A stretch of 64,000 nt of DNA, taken from NCBI GenBank assembly GCA_963668245.2, contig OY764195.2, forward strand, positions 2,790,001 to 2,854,000, in the 5' to 3' direction. The notes under the pieces are model-generated. The model was not told where the DNA came from. It saw only the letters and a list, made by a program, of their open reading frames with translations, and ran no database searches. The stretch comes from Anoxybacterium sp963668245. Its GTDB lineage: Bacteria; Bacillota; Clostridia; Peptostreptococcales; Anaerovoracaceae. Positions 34,350 to 43,909 of the stretch are shown here, in pieces. Position numbers and translations under genes: made by a program. Numbering within the stretch: position 1 is the first letter of the stretch; each line of letters opens with the position of its first letter.

Positions 34350-36280
34350 AATTTTGTGCTCCTTTCCGGTATCAATATTTTTACCATGGTGCCACGTCCC
34401 ACCTCACTTTTGATCTCAAGACCACTGCCATATAACCGGAGCAGTCGATGATGGATATTCTGAAGCCCAACGCCTTGATTTATTCCGGTTTCACTTAAAA
34501 TCACCGTTACCCTTTCACTTTCAATGCCAACGCCATCATCTTCAATCTCAAGATTGATACCTGCCTCTGCTTGTTTCATTCTGAGAGATACAGTTCCTCC
34601 GCCCGATTTTTTAGAAATGCCATGCCGTACAGCATTTTCCACTAAAGGCTGTAGTATGAGAGCCGGCAGTTTAAAATCTGAAGAGACCTCAATCTGCTTT
34701 ATCAACTGTATTTTCTCACCAAAGCGTGCTTGTTCAATATGAAAATATGTGTCAACAAATTCCAGTTCTTTTTCGATTGTCACCATTTTATCCAAAGTGT
34801 TAAATTCCAAACTTTTTCTTAAATAAATTGCAAGATCTAGAATCAGGCGCCCGGCCTTTTGCCCATCCTTTTCACATACATTGGCAATGGCATTTAATGC
34901 GTTGTATAGAAAATGCGGCTTAATCTGAGCTTGCAAAAATGACATTTCCGTCGCCATTATTTTATCTTTCAGATTTTTTGCCTCAATTAAATTAGCATTA
35001 TACAAAACAAGCTTTTTATAGTTTGTGACCTGTTGTTTTGCTTGAACATATGACATAGCCATAATAACAGAGAAGTTCCCATATAAAAACATGGCGGATA
35101 CATTAACACTTCCAAATCCTTTATAATTGAGTATATCCGATATGATTGCTAATATATAGATGCAGATCGCTGTAAATAATAATATCCCATTATCCCTTTT
35201 ATGAAACACAGCACGAATCAGAATCACCATGATATAAATAATATGTAACATGATAAGTATGTACAAACTCGCGGTAAATAAAGCAACAAATTTTGGAGGT
35301 GCAAACACCAGGATATCAAAAAAGAGGGTAGGCAGCAGTAATATCACCAATGCTTTTTTCTTGGTTTCCAAAGGGTATATACTAGAAACAAATAAGCTCA
35401 TAATAGGGATCAAATTGCAGCCCGTCAAGTAATTAATATACACGATTACATTAAATGACACATTTGGGAAGAAAACTTGCAAAGGCACCTCTCCCCAAAT
35501 AAAAGAGCGCACAGCGGTAATCAAACAAATCAGACTAAAAAGAAGTGCCGTTCTATTGCGGGTTTGTAAAGTAAAAAGAAGAAAATAATAAATGCCAAAA
35601 ATAAAAATACTACCCATAAAAAATATCTGCTGAGCCAATAATACTGTTTTTTTGTGCTCGAATGCTTGCTTTGATCCAAATTCCAAATTGTTACGAAGGC
35701 CACCTCTGGAATATTTGAAATTACCCACCTGAATGATTAATTCAATTTGGGTTTTATCGTTTGGCAAACCCACAATAAGAGCGCGCTCTCCTTCTTTGAA
35801 TTCAGCAGGTTTATCTGATAACCTTCCCACCTCTGCTAAAAGCTTTCCATTGGCATAAACCTTATAGGCATTAGAAACACCTTGAATGCGAATGGCAGGT
35901 TCTTTCATGGCAGATGGATAGATTATGCTTAAACGATAGCTGGCAACCCCATAACGGGGAAATCTCCTTTTGCCGTCCATTTTGTCGTACCAGGAACCTG
36001 GCACTTTTATGAAAGCGTCCATTTTTGGGGGAGCCTCAGCCTCAAAGTCTGCGGATGTCACCAGTCTGTCCCAATAAAATTCCCAGTGACCATCCAATGT
36101 CACTGCTTTATTTTGTACAAATGAAACACCCGATAAATCTGCCTTACCATTATGGACAGTTTCTGTGCCTGACGAAGCCATCTCGCCGGTAGCAAAAATC
36201 ATAAAACTTACGAAAAGGATGACAAAAGCAATTCTCCAATTTGAACGTAGCATTTTACAATTCCATTCTCTTCCATTCAT
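34346..36280 (-). CDS. 7TM-type sensor histidine kinase
   Basis: A 644-residue paralogue of the kinase at 17230-19191: TM near 15-32, extracellular galactose-binding-like domain (VTLDGHWEFYWDRL), seven TM helices (about 215-415), His-kinase segment IKPHFLYNAL, and HATPase with PLVENAVRHG, DDGVG and GVGLQN. The start at ATG 36280 has little ribosome-binding sequence; ATG 36253 is an alternative. It pairs with the overlapping regulator gene and probably senses an extracellular signal for the peptide operon. Confidence 0.88.
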   Translation of the reverse strand: MNGREWNCKMLRSNWRIAFVILFVSFMIFATGEMASSGTETVHNGKADLSGVSFVQNKAVTLDGHWEFYWDRLVTSADFEAEAPPKMDAFIKVPGSWYDKMDGKRRFPRYGVASYRLSIIYPSAMKEPAIRIQGVSNAYKVYANGKLLAEVGRLSDKPAEFKEGERALIVGLPNDKTQIELIIQVGNFKYSRGGLRNNLEFGSKQAFEHKKTVLLAQQIFFMGSIFIFGIYYFLLFTLQTRNRTALLFSLICLITAVRSFIWGEVPLQVFFPNVSFNVIVYINYLTGCNLIPIMSLFVSSIYPLETKKKALVILLLPTLFFDILVFAPPKFVALFTASLYILIMLHIIYIMVILIRAVFHKRDNGILLFTAICIYILAIISDILNYKGFGSVNVSAMFLYGNFSVIMAMSYVQAKQQVTNYKKLVLYNANLIEAKNLKDKIMATEMSFLQAQIKPHFLYNALNAIANVCEKDGQKAGRLILDLAIYLRKSLEFNTLDKMVTIEKELEFVDTYFHIEQARFGEKIQLIKQIEVSSDFKLPALILQPLVENAVRHGISKKSGGGTVSLRMKQAEAGINLEIEDDGVGIESERVTVILSETGINQGVGLQNIHHRLLRLYGSGLEIKSEVGRGTMVKILIPERSTKL

Positions 36281-36398
36281 TATTGTTTAAGTAACTTTCG
36301 ATTTTACTATAGCTAATATTTTCATTATATTACAAAGTTCGACAAAACACCATACCAGTCCGGTAAAACCCACCTAGGCGATACCGGAGACAGTTAGT

Positions 36399-37889
36399 TG
36401 AGGAAATTGCATAATTCCTCGTCTATTGAAAATTGAATATAATTTCGTACTAACAAAAAGGATTTTACCCCTTTATGCCGAATATCGTTAGTGACAAAAC
36501 AAACCTTCCGAATGGAGTAAAATCTCTCACTATGTATATTCGACAACAAACACTATTTTCCTTTGAAGAAATTTTAAAATTTCAAAAAGAAACACAACTG
36601 GAATTGATCTTTGCCCAACTGGATCTTTCCGAAATTGCGAACAAACTTGGAAAATCCAGTTATAGCAGAGGACCGAAGGGTTACTGCGTCATGGACCTTC
36701 TTTATGCGAAGATCGCGATGCAAATTGAACGTATTCCCACTGTGAAGGACTTGGTCAAGAAACTTAAAGAAAATCCTATACTCCGGTACAACTGCGGTTT
36801 CGAGGTTCTTGGAAATGTTCCGTCCGAATCTACTTTCAGCAGATTTATGGATAAACTCTCTGAATCCGATGAGCTTTCAGCCTTGTTCAGGAAGATTGTC
36901 CTTCAGGCAAAGGCGCTGGGTGTTATTGACGGATGCAATGGCTCCCTCGATTCTACCAAGCTCTCATCTTACGAAGCATCTGTTCCAAAATCTAAAATCA
37001 TTGATGATGGAACCAATCCCAACTGGGGTATGAAGCGTGACACCAACGGCAACAATATTCGCTGGTTCGGGTGGAAGCTTCATGTACTGTGCGACAGCAA
37101 AAGCGAGCTTCCGATGGAAGTTCTGGTTACACCAGCCAATGTCTATGATGGAACGCAGGCGTTGCCTCTAATCGAAGCTTTCAAAAAAAGCTATGCGGAT
37201 GCGTTCGAGACGAAGTATTACACCATGGATTCCCGATATGACTTTGAATCCAATTACCGCAGTATTATCCAGGATTACAAAGCAAGCCCGATCATTGCCT
37301 ACAACCCGAGAGGGAGCAAAACTCCACTGGAAGGCATGAATGATCATTTTAAGCCAATTTGCTCCGCAGGGTATCCACTGACCTATTATGGTGTCGATGG
37401 CGATTATCTGAAGTTCAGATACCCTCATATTACCGGTCATTGTGATTGCCCCTTCGGTAGCAACTGGTGTTCCAGTTCAAACTATGGATATACTACGAAG
37501 ATCAACTGGAAACAGGATCCTAGGCACTATGGATATCCGCACAGAGGTTCCAAGGAGTGGCAAAAGCTTTACAATACCAGGACTTCCGTGGAGCGTATGT
37601 TTTCTCGAATGAAAGATTATCTCAATCTCGACAACATACGTTCAAAAGGAATCCTAAAAGCAAAAGCCTATGCCTTGCTGAACTGCATTGCACTTGTTGC
37701 CGGAACCATTGCAGTAAACTAATTTTCAATCAAAACAGGTCACACCGCAATGCGGTCTGTTTCTGATACATAAAATCGTTAGTAAATACCATATTTACAA
37801 TCCGGAGCTTTGAAAAACTGAATGTTAAAGCTTTGCTTTCGTATCTTTGTTTTTCAATTAACCAGATTTGTAATTATGCAATTTCCTCA
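36399..37889 (+). mobile_element. Intact insertion sequence with 18-bp perfect terminal repeats
   Basis: TGAGGAAATTGCATAATT at 36399-36416 is exactly inverted at 37872-37889. One full-length transposase lies between. No matching target duplication could be seen in the flanks. It sits between the kinase gene and a serine recombinase cut at its 3' end, so it probably caused that truncation. Confidence 0.82.
36475..37722 (+). CDS. DDE transposase (IS5/IS1182-like group)
   Basis: A 415-residue transposase: N-terminal DUF772-like domain (SSYSRGPKGYCVMDLLYAKI), then an RNase-H-like DDE core with Asp in IDGCNGSLDSTK and DSRYD, and the C-terminal Glu in TSVERMFSRMKDYL. Length and motifs are complete, so it is probably active. 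It is the only long plus-strand gene in the second half of the window. Exact IS family would need a database search. Confidence 0.88.
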   Translation: MPNIVSDKTNLPNGVKSLTMYIRQQTLFSFEEILKFQKETQLELIFAQLDLSEIANKLGKSSYSRGPKGYCVMDLLYAKIAMQIERIPTVKDLVKKLKENPILRYNCGFEVLGNVPSESTFSRFMDKLSESDELSALFRKIVLQAKALGVIDGCNGSLDSTKLSSYEASVPKSKIIDDGTNPNWGMKRDTNGNNIRWFGWKLHVLCDSKSELPMEVLVTPANVYDGTQALPLIEAFKKSYADAFETKYYTMDSRYDFESNYRSIIQDYKASPIIAYNPRGSKTPLEGMNDHFKPICSAGYPLTYYGVDGDYLKFRYPHITGHCDCPFGSNWCSSSNYGYTTKINWKQDPRHYGYPHRGSKEWQKLYNTRTSVERMFSRMKDYLNLDNIRSKGILKAKAYALLNCIALVAGTIAVN

Positions 37890-37930
37890 GTTATTTTTTT
37901 GCCATAAAACTACAAATTTTAAACGCTATT

Positions 37931-38425
37931 TTATTGCTTTTTTATTCCGTCATTGACACTCTCTTGCTGCGCCAAAGAGCTTAAAATAACTAAAAGCATT
38001 TCACCATTCATGGTCAATGTATTAATGTTTTCTTTTTCGAACATGATAGCCACATTCTTTTCTTTTAATAAGCGTACATATTTTAAAGTATCCAAAGTAT
38101 TCCTAGCGAATCTAGATATTGACTTTGTAATAATCATATCAATTTTACCTTCTAGAGCATCATTAATCATCCGTTGGAAATCAACACGTTTATTGATTTG
38201 TGTTCCAGATATCGCTTCATCGGCATAGATGTCAACAAGTTCCCACTCTGGTTTTGTTTCAACCAACTGTTTATAATGAAGCACTTGAGATTGATAGCTT
38301 AATTTCTGTTCATCTGAATCCGTACTAACCCTGCAATATGCTGCAACTCTTAATTGATTTTCAATAAAGCTACCTCGTTGTCTACGTGATTGTTTACTTG
38401 CTTCAATAACTTTAACCTTTCCCAT
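37931..38425 (-). pseudogene. Large serine recombinase, catalytic domain only
   Basis: A 164-residue piece of a resolvase/invertase-type recombinase: catalytic Ser in AAYCRVSTDSDEQ, then YADEAISGT, KSISRFARN and SSLAQQES. Family members have 450-550 residues, so the zinc-ribbon and DNA-binding parts are missing. The frame diverges after QQES close to the IS at 37889. It is the relic of an integrative element whose cargo may include the AbiE genes next to it. Confidence 0.8.
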
Positions 38426-38531
38426 TGAAAGACCTCCTTAATTCTAATTTATCCTTGTTGTGGTGCGAGTTTATCATTTCTCGAAATTTTAGACCATGTT
38501 TCGTTTATTTTTTTTGATACAACAAAAAAGC

Positions 38532-38560
38532 CTTCTCAAAATTCATACTGCTTTGAGAAG
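38532..38560 (-). terminator. Terminator after abiEii
   Basis: CTTCTCAAA (38532-38540) pairs with TTTGAGAAG (38552-38560). On the minus strand a GCTTTTTTG run follows directly, so it ends transcription of the abiE operon. Confidence 0.8.
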
Positions 38561-38570
38561 ACGAATTGTT

Positions 38571-38614
38571 TTACAAATATACTTATATCAAGTTCATAAT
38601 AAGTATTATTGTAC
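38571..38614. repeat. Second copy of the AbiE operator half-site, downstream of the operon
   Basis: TTACAAATATACTTATAT (38571-38588) is identical, in the same orientation, to the left arm of the abiE promoter operator (40067-40084). An imperfect right arm follows (to 38614). It lies between the abiEii stop codon and its terminator. Confidence 0.7.
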
Positions 38615-38639
38615 CTATATTGCATTCAGCTTGTATTGT

Positions 38640-39461
38640 TTAAACCAGTGCTCTTAAGGCATCTATGATATGACTATACTCGATATCTTCAGCGTACCTG
38701 TAATCTTTAGTGTACTTGCTCCATCTTTTTTTTAGGGTTTCACTGTATTCAATTTCATCGATTCTTTTACTAATATCATTAAAAATATGAGAAGTTTCTC
38801 TATGAGCTGCTGTTGATTTAAGCGCCTCTTTAAAAACCAAAAGATCAAAACTCTGAGTTTTTGTCAAAATATAAACATCATAAAAATCTCTTGGTCTTGT
38901 ATTTAGCTCTCCTCTTCTCAAAATAGTTTCTACTTTTTCTGCTAAGACAGTTTCTAGGTTGTAAGCCCACACGCCAATATTTCCATCTTCAAAAATCATT
39001 TTGAATAGGTATAAGACTTCTTTAGGTGTAATGGCATCACCAGTTGTAATATCGATCTGCATTGGTGTAATAATTGTATCGTATTCTGAAACAATACCCA
39101 CTCGATAACCGCCATAGGCATCATCATCTCTAATGGCATCAACACTATTAAATGTAAAAGTTACATCATCATCTATTGAAATGTTACAGATTTCTTTAAT
39201 CGCTTTGGTAATAGAATCATTATCGATTGGATAGTTCTTAATCGTTGCATCCATATCCATAGTTGCTCTATTGTCTATTCCCACAAGAGCAGCAATCAAC
39301 ATACCACCTTTTAAAATAAACTTATCCCTATAGGCCGACTTGGAGAGACGCTCAAGAAAACGTTCAAACATATAGTTTTGAAGGACTACCTGAGCTGACA
39401 TATCTTTTTTTCTGGCTAGATTTCTAATTTTTGCTTTTAAACTCATCGCTTTTCCACTCAC
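38640..39461 (-). CDS. abiEii: AbiEii/AbiGii-type nucleotidyltransferase toxin
   Basis: A 273-residue member of the AbiEii nucleotidyltransferase toxin family. The motif I region is KFILKGGMLIAAL, with the paired metal-binding acids in TMDMDATIK, and LEKVETILRRGE-type helices follow (LAEKVETILRRGELNTRPRD). AbiEii toxins block growth by transferring nucleotides, for example to tRNA acceptor ends, and abort phage infection. It overlaps abiEi by 4 bp, the usual type IV toxin-antitoxin order. Confidence 0.9.
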   Translation of the reverse strand: MSGKAMSLKAKIRNLARKKDMSAQVVLQNYMFERFLERLSKSAYRDKFILKGGMLIAALVGIDNRATMDMDATIKNYPIDNDSITKAIKEICNISIDDDVTFTFNSVDAIRDDDAYGGYRVGIVSEYDTIITPMQIDITTGDAITPKEVLYLFKMIFEDGNIGVWAYNLETVLAEKVETILRRGELNTRPRDFYDVYILTKTQSFDLLVFKEALKSTAAHRETSHIFNDISKRIDEIEYSETLKKRWSKYTKDYRYAEDIEYSHIIDALRALV

Positions 39462-40051
39462 AGTATCACCTCCAAATAATTTTTAAGAACTGTCTCTATG
39501 TTGAGTTTTTTCGCATAATCCATTAATAATGAATAGTCCGATGATTTTATTTTAACGTACCGTCTCAATGCCTCATTGAAGATTTGTATATCAACTCTGC
39601 TTCTGCTTTTTATAATGTCACAAATCGTTCTTTCAATATTATAAACTCTAATCTGGTTACCGAATGAGCTTTTAAGTGATATAACGCCAAGCTCATGTAA
39701 TTCCTTCTTTACATAGTAAATTTTAAATCTATCTGCAATATTTGATACAACCTTATACCCACTAGGTACCGTAGCCGAATACTCGAATGGTGTACGGTCT
39801 GATAGATTATGCATAAAAAGTGCTGTCTCATGGGAGTAAATTAAGTTCGAATACTTCTTCTGCATTGCAAACATTTCGTCTTCAATAGCATCAACAGCTA
39901 CATATATACCACGATCACTTCTTTCTAATCTACCCTCATTAATCAATCTTTGAAGATATTTCCTTGGTATCCCTAATTTATCAAGATCAGCACTTAAAAT
40001 CGTACCATTTTGTTGTTTAATCAATTCTTCAATTTTTTCAAGGTAATTCAT
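39458..40051 (-). CDS. abiEi: AbiEi-type antitoxin/autorepressor
   Basis: A 197-residue protein from ATG 40051, with GGAGGTGAT upstream; the in-frame GTG at 40060 lies within that site. An N-terminal winged helix (LSADLDKLGIPRKYLQRLIN) and the AbiEi C-terminal domain (YSHETALFMHNLSDRTP) are present. AbiEi proteins repress their own promoter by binding inverted repeats and neutralise the toxin indirectly. The large inverted repeat at 40067-40110 is its expected target. Confidence 0.9.
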   Translation of the reverse strand: MNYLEKIEELIKQQNGTILSADLDKLGIPRKYLQRLINEGRLERSDRGIYVAVDAIEDEMFAMQKKYSNLIYSHETALFMHNLSDRTPFEYSATVPSGYKVVSNIADRFKIYYVKKELHELGVISLKSSFGNQIRVYNIERTICDIIKSRSRVDIQIFNEALRRYVKIKSSDYSLLMDYAKKLNIETVLKNYLEVIL

Positions 40052-40066
40052 AACTATCACCTCCTG

Positions 40067-40111
40067 TTACAAATATACTTATATTATACTCCATATAAGT
40101 ATATTTGTAAA
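40067..40111 (-). promoter_or_regulatory. abiE promoter embedded in an 18-bp inverted-repeat operator
   Basis: TTACAAATATACTTATAT (40067-40084) is perfectly inverted at 40093-40110 with an 8-bp centre. On the minus strand a -35 TTTACA (40106-40111) and -10 TATAAT (40083-40088) with 17-bp spacing lie across it, so bound AbiEi would block RNA polymerase. Confidence 0.85.
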
Positions 40112-40118
40112 CAAAACT

Positions 40119-40262
40119 TTACTTCATAGCATAAATACCGATTTTATACTTCTTCTTAATAAAAAGCTTGATCTTGTCATACTCCATCGCTGTAATTAAA
40201 TTCTTACTTTTTAAATGATTTAGCATTGCCACTTGTTCACTGAATTTCAATCTATTATCCAT
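40119..40262 (-). CDS. Small mobile-element protein (SHOCT-like), 47 residues
   Basis: ATG 40262, with GGAGG 8 bases upstream, opens a 47-codon frame with the pattern SEQVAMLNHLKSKNLITAME followed by YDKIK and a basic tail. Similar short SHOCT-like proteins often precede large serine recombinases in clostridial integrative elements. It lies between the helicase and abiE, with a recombinase relic beyond. Function unknown; possibly a recombination accessory factor. Confidence 0.65.
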   Translation of the reverse strand: MDNRLKFSEQVAMLNHLKSKNLITAMEYDKIKLFIKKKYKIGIYAMK

Positions 40263-40285
40263 TGTCGCTTCCTCCAATTAATCAT

Positions 40286-41451
40286 CTATTCAAAATATGA
40301 GTTATCTTTTTTCTCTTTTAAAAAGGTTTGAATATCTTCAATACGCTCTGCTCTCCTACATTCAGGTAAAGCATACAAGACATCTTGATGATAACGCCCA
40401 GCGTCACCGGCTCTAACATCTAATATAGAAATAACACCAGTATCCGTTTCACTTCGTATCAATCTACCGACTCCCTGTCTTAATTTTATTAACATTTTAG
40501 GAATCAATACCGATTTAAAATATTCATTCATATCTGGGTACAACGACTTTTCATAATCGCTTATTGGATCTGGTATAGGAAAAGGTAACTTCACAATGAT
40601 TAAATGAGACAATACATCCCCTGGTATATTGAAACCTTCCCACATGCTTCCAGTTGCAAATAGTACAGCATTTTGACTTTCCTTGAATTCATCGATAGCT
40701 GTATTTCTACCACGGTTCATTGCTATCAATTGTCGATTCGGATGTTCCTTTTTGATATGCTGAAATATCAATCTCAATGGCTTATAAGATGTGAATAAGA
40801 CCAAGGAATGTCCATTGGATGCATCAATTAGCCTTGATATTTCTTCCCCCATCATCTGAATGTAAGCTTCATCATCAACATTAGGAAAAGGCATCTTTTT
40901 TGCTATATAAAGCATGCAATTCTCTTCAAAATGATAAGGTGATGATTTAGTAAGTTCATTAATCTTCCAATTATTTAAAGCACTCATGCCAAGTTGATGC
41001 TTGATATAACTGAAATCTCCATCCACTGCTAAAGTACCTGATGTTAAAATCATGGACTTTTTAGCTGTCCAAAGATCTTCCCCTAATTCTTTGCTGATGA
41101 CTTTAGGAATGGATGCCAGCATTCGTTGCCCCTTAGCTTTTGGATTTTCCATCCAATAGATATTTGTTTCTAATAGAAAAACGTTCAAGCCATCCAGAAC
41201 ATTTTTAAGGTCAATTTGAAATTGCCTTTCTGTATAAGTCATCTTTTTACTAATTTCATGAATGTTGAATACCATTTTCTTCAAAAGTGTTATCGTTCTT
41301 AAAGTAATTGTTGTTGGAAATTTTTCTGTATCATCAGAAAATGCTGTTCCGGGGATTTGTTCTGTTAGCGCATCAAAGATCATTTGGTTAAGCGCCATCA
41401 CCTCACTGGCTAGATTCTTTAATTCTTTTTGGCTCTTCTTCTTCGAATGAG
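40286..41451 (-). pseudogene. DinG/XPD-like helicase, C-terminal half (interrupted by IS66)
   Basis: About 388 residues of a superfamily 2 DNA helicase: MILTSGTLA (motif III/IV region), LVLFTSYKPLR, FATGSMWEGFNIPGD and RQGVGRLIRSETDTG (motif VI). The Walker A half and Fe-S domain are absent; the frame runs straight into the end of the IS66 element at 41452, where an ATG at 41488 within the IS keeps an ORF open. The missing half is not found on the other side of the element, so DNA was lost after insertion. Confidence 0.82.
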
Positions 41452-41527
41452 GTAAACCAGCCGTACTAGTTAAAAATAGAGCCGCCATTCACCAGAAGTG
41501 AATTGAGCGGCTCTTAGTATCAGCAAT

Positions 41528-43120
41528 TTAATTCTTACGACAAGTTTCTGGCAAGGAATTAGACCAAGGAAGAAGGTCATCTATGAAATCAAGATTTCCG
41601 CCATCCATATGTTTTGGGATTTCAGAAAGGACATGTTTGAAGTAGTCATACGGTTTTAAATTATTGGCTTTGGCAGATTCAGCTATGCTATACGCAATTG
41701 CACTGGATTCTGCCCCGTTGATTGTGTCTATCAAATGCCAGTTATTCTTGCCTACACAAAAACTTCTAATTGCTATTTCAGCTATATTGTTATCAAGGGG
41801 TACATCAGGATTTGAGAGAAAAACCTTGAGATAGTTCTCCTGGTTTATGCAATAGGTGAATCCTTTTCCCGTTTCTGAATTCTTTGGTACATTTCCCCCA
41901 TTTGATTTTACCCATGAAAAGAAAGCATCTACAAGAGGCGTTACAAGGAGCTGACGCTTCGTTAGACGTTCTTCTTTGGATAAATCTGCCAATTGATTGT
42001 CGGCGTGGTAAATTTGAGCGATTTGTTCAAGTGCAATCTCTGCAAGGGTTCCTTTTGATGTTTTCTTTCCAAGGGATTTACAGACATTTGCAAACCGCCT
42101 GCGAGCATGAGCCCAACACCCAGCTACGGTGAGCTCATCAGGTCTCTCTTTTTCTAGCTTATGGTAGACTTGATATCCGTCGCAAACAACTACACCTTTG
42201 TATCCAACCAGAAATTCTCTTGGATGGTCAGCCTTTCGCGTCTTCTGATAATCGTAAAGTATAGCTGAAGGAACATCACTATGCTCCCCAGTTCGATAAA
42301 CCCACATGTAACTATTGGCCTTCGTATCACGGCCATCCTTTGCTACTCGTACAGGTGTTTCATCTGCGTGCAGAACGTGGCTCTTGTAGATTTCTTTATG
42401 GATGCGATCGTAAAGAAGGGAAAGATATCGTTCGCTTGATCGGATAACCCAATTAGCCATGACCTGCCTTGATATATTCACATCATTTCGTTTAAATTCC
42501 TGCTCTAATCGATAAAGAGGAATAGAATTGACATATTTCGCATTTAACATTGCTGCTACCAAGGATGGGGTAGCAATACTGTTATTTAGTAATTCTAATG
42601 GATGCTCAGCCTTTACAATCTTTTGATTTTTGTTTCCACAGTACACTGCAATATGGTGTTCCACTACTTCAAATGTGGCTGGATGAAATTCCAACTTTTT
42701 ATATACTTCATCTGGAAGATTCCGATAATCACCATCAAATAGTTCCTGAAGTTTTTCTAAAGAAAGAGCATGGGTTTCAATCCTCACTGGAAAACCTGAT
42801 AGATCCTCATTTCTCTTGCCCTTTTTCTTTGCACTGCGCTTATGCTCAGGAATAACCTGTTCTATTACAGGCTCAACAATCTCATCTGCATCTTGAATAG
42901 TTACCTCAGCCTCATTGAAGCAAAAAACAAGCTGATTCTGCAATAGGGATTTTTCGGAAGCATTTCCGAAACGAGCCTGATTTGAGATGCGAATTTGTTC
43001 CAGTAAAAGGTCCAGTTTCTTGTTCATCTCCATCAGGGACTCCTGTTGTTGCAGAATCATAGTAACTAAAATATCTTTATCAAATGTATGTAATTGTTCT
43101 TTTGTAAATCTATTTTCCAT
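41528..43120 (-). CDS. tnpC: IS66 family transposase TnpC
   Basis: A 530-residue DDE transposase with an N-terminal coiled coil (LLLEQIRISNQARFGNASEK), a zinc-finger-like region, the core Asp motifs (HADETPVRV, VVCDGYQVYH) and the C-terminal Glu region (PLDNNIAEIAIRSFCVGKNN). Complete and probably active. It transposes the element together with TnpA and TnpB. Confidence 0.93.
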   Translation of the reverse strand: MENRFTKEQLHTFDKDILVTMILQQQESLMEMNKKLDLLLEQIRISNQARFGNASEKSLLQNQLVFCFNEAEVTIQDADEIVEPVIEQVIPEHKRSAKKKGKRNEDLSGFPVRIETHALSLEKLQELFDGDYRNLPDEVYKKLEFHPATFEVVEHHIAVYCGNKNQKIVKAEHPLELLNNSIATPSLVAAMLNAKYVNSIPLYRLEQEFKRNDVNISRQVMANWVIRSSERYLSLLYDRIHKEIYKSHVLHADETPVRVAKDGRDTKANSYMWVYRTGEHSDVPSAILYDYQKTRKADHPREFLVGYKGVVVCDGYQVYHKLEKERPDELTVAGCWAHARRRFANVCKSLGKKTSKGTLAEIALEQIAQIYHADNQLADLSKEERLTKRQLLVTPLVDAFFSWVKSNGGNVPKNSETGKGFTYCINQENYLKVFLSNPDVPLDNNIAEIAIRSFCVGKNNWHLIDTINGAESSAIAYSIAESAKANNLKPYDYFKHVLSEIPKHMDGGNLDFIDDLLPWSNSLPETCRKN

Positions 43121-43200
43121 GACTCTATTATATCATGAAAACCCATTGATTTAAAGCCATTTCTAGCTGTTTCTATTCTTTTAGAAGTAGAGGCTTCCTG

Positions 43201-43560
43201 TTATGAAGGATATACTGGGGATGTCTTTTGTACCGTGTTTCGAGGTTCAATTGTGAGACCCTCCATAAGCCACCGATATTGTTGATGCGTCATTTCCCTA
43301 ACCTCATCTGCTGTGCGTGGCCACTGGAATTTTCCAGACTCCAATCTTTTGTATAGGAGAAGAAATCCATCCCCCTCCCAAAGAAGTCCTTTCATCCTGT
43401 CCTTTTTTCGACCACAGAAAAGAAAAAGCGTATTCATTTGGAAAGGATCAAGTTCAAACTTGTTTTTCACTAGCGTTGCAAGACCATCTATGCCATATCG
43501 AAGATCTGTATATCCACATGCAATGTATACCTGCTCAAATCCAGCTGCATCATTGAGCAC
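43201..43560 (-). CDS. tnpB: IS66 accessory protein TnpB
   Basis: A 119-residue IS66 Orf2 protein, with the family core VYIACGYTDLRYGIDGLATL and LFLFCGRKKDRMKGLLWEGD. It is needed for IS66 transposition; the mechanism is not settled. Overlaps tnpA by 11 bp. Confidence 0.92.
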   Translation of the reverse strand: MLNDAAGFEQVYIACGYTDLRYGIDGLATLVKNKFELDPFQMNTLFLFCGRKKDRMKGLLWEGDGFLLLYKRLESGKFQWPRTADEVREMTHQQYRWLMEGLTIEPRNTVQKTSPVYPS

Positions 43561-43909
43561 GAAGCAACACCTCCAATGTCAATCTGATTTGTGCCTCATC
43601 TGCTTCATGACCGATTTCCACAATTGCACTAGGAAAAGTAATCTTAATATTGCTTTGTTCTGAAGATACCGAACTAATATCTCGGACGGGATTGGGAACA
43701 AGTGTAAATTGCAAATCTTTTGATGTTTCTACTGGAAGGTTTTCGCAAGCAGCTAGTCGTAGCTTGCGAAGATAGTAGTAATATTGAGCTTCTTGTAAAT
43801 CATTCTGCTTACACCATTGTTTGATACTTAGTCCGCTTTCCTCGCGAGCCTCCACTAATTTCGCCCATTCTTGCATTCGCATTTGATTCTTAACTTTTGT
43901 AACATTCAT
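43550..43909 (-). CDS. tnpA: IS66 accessory protein TnpA
   Basis: A 119-residue IS66 Orf1 protein with the helix-turn-helix segment EESGLSIKQWCKQNDLQEAQ and YYYYLRKLR. A likely DNA-binding accessory factor of the element. First gene of the IS66 operon. Confidence 0.9.
   Translation of the reverse strand: MNVTKVKNQMRMQEWAKLVEAREESGLSIKQWCKQNDLQEAQYYYYLRKLRLAACENLPVETSKDLQFTLVPNPVRDISSVSSEQSNIKITFPSAIVEIGHEADEAQIRLTLEVLLRAQ

Noticed and set aside
36390..37900. Target-site duplication of the plus-strand IS
   Set aside because: Flanking bases CAGTTAGT and GTTATTTT do not match as a direct repeat.
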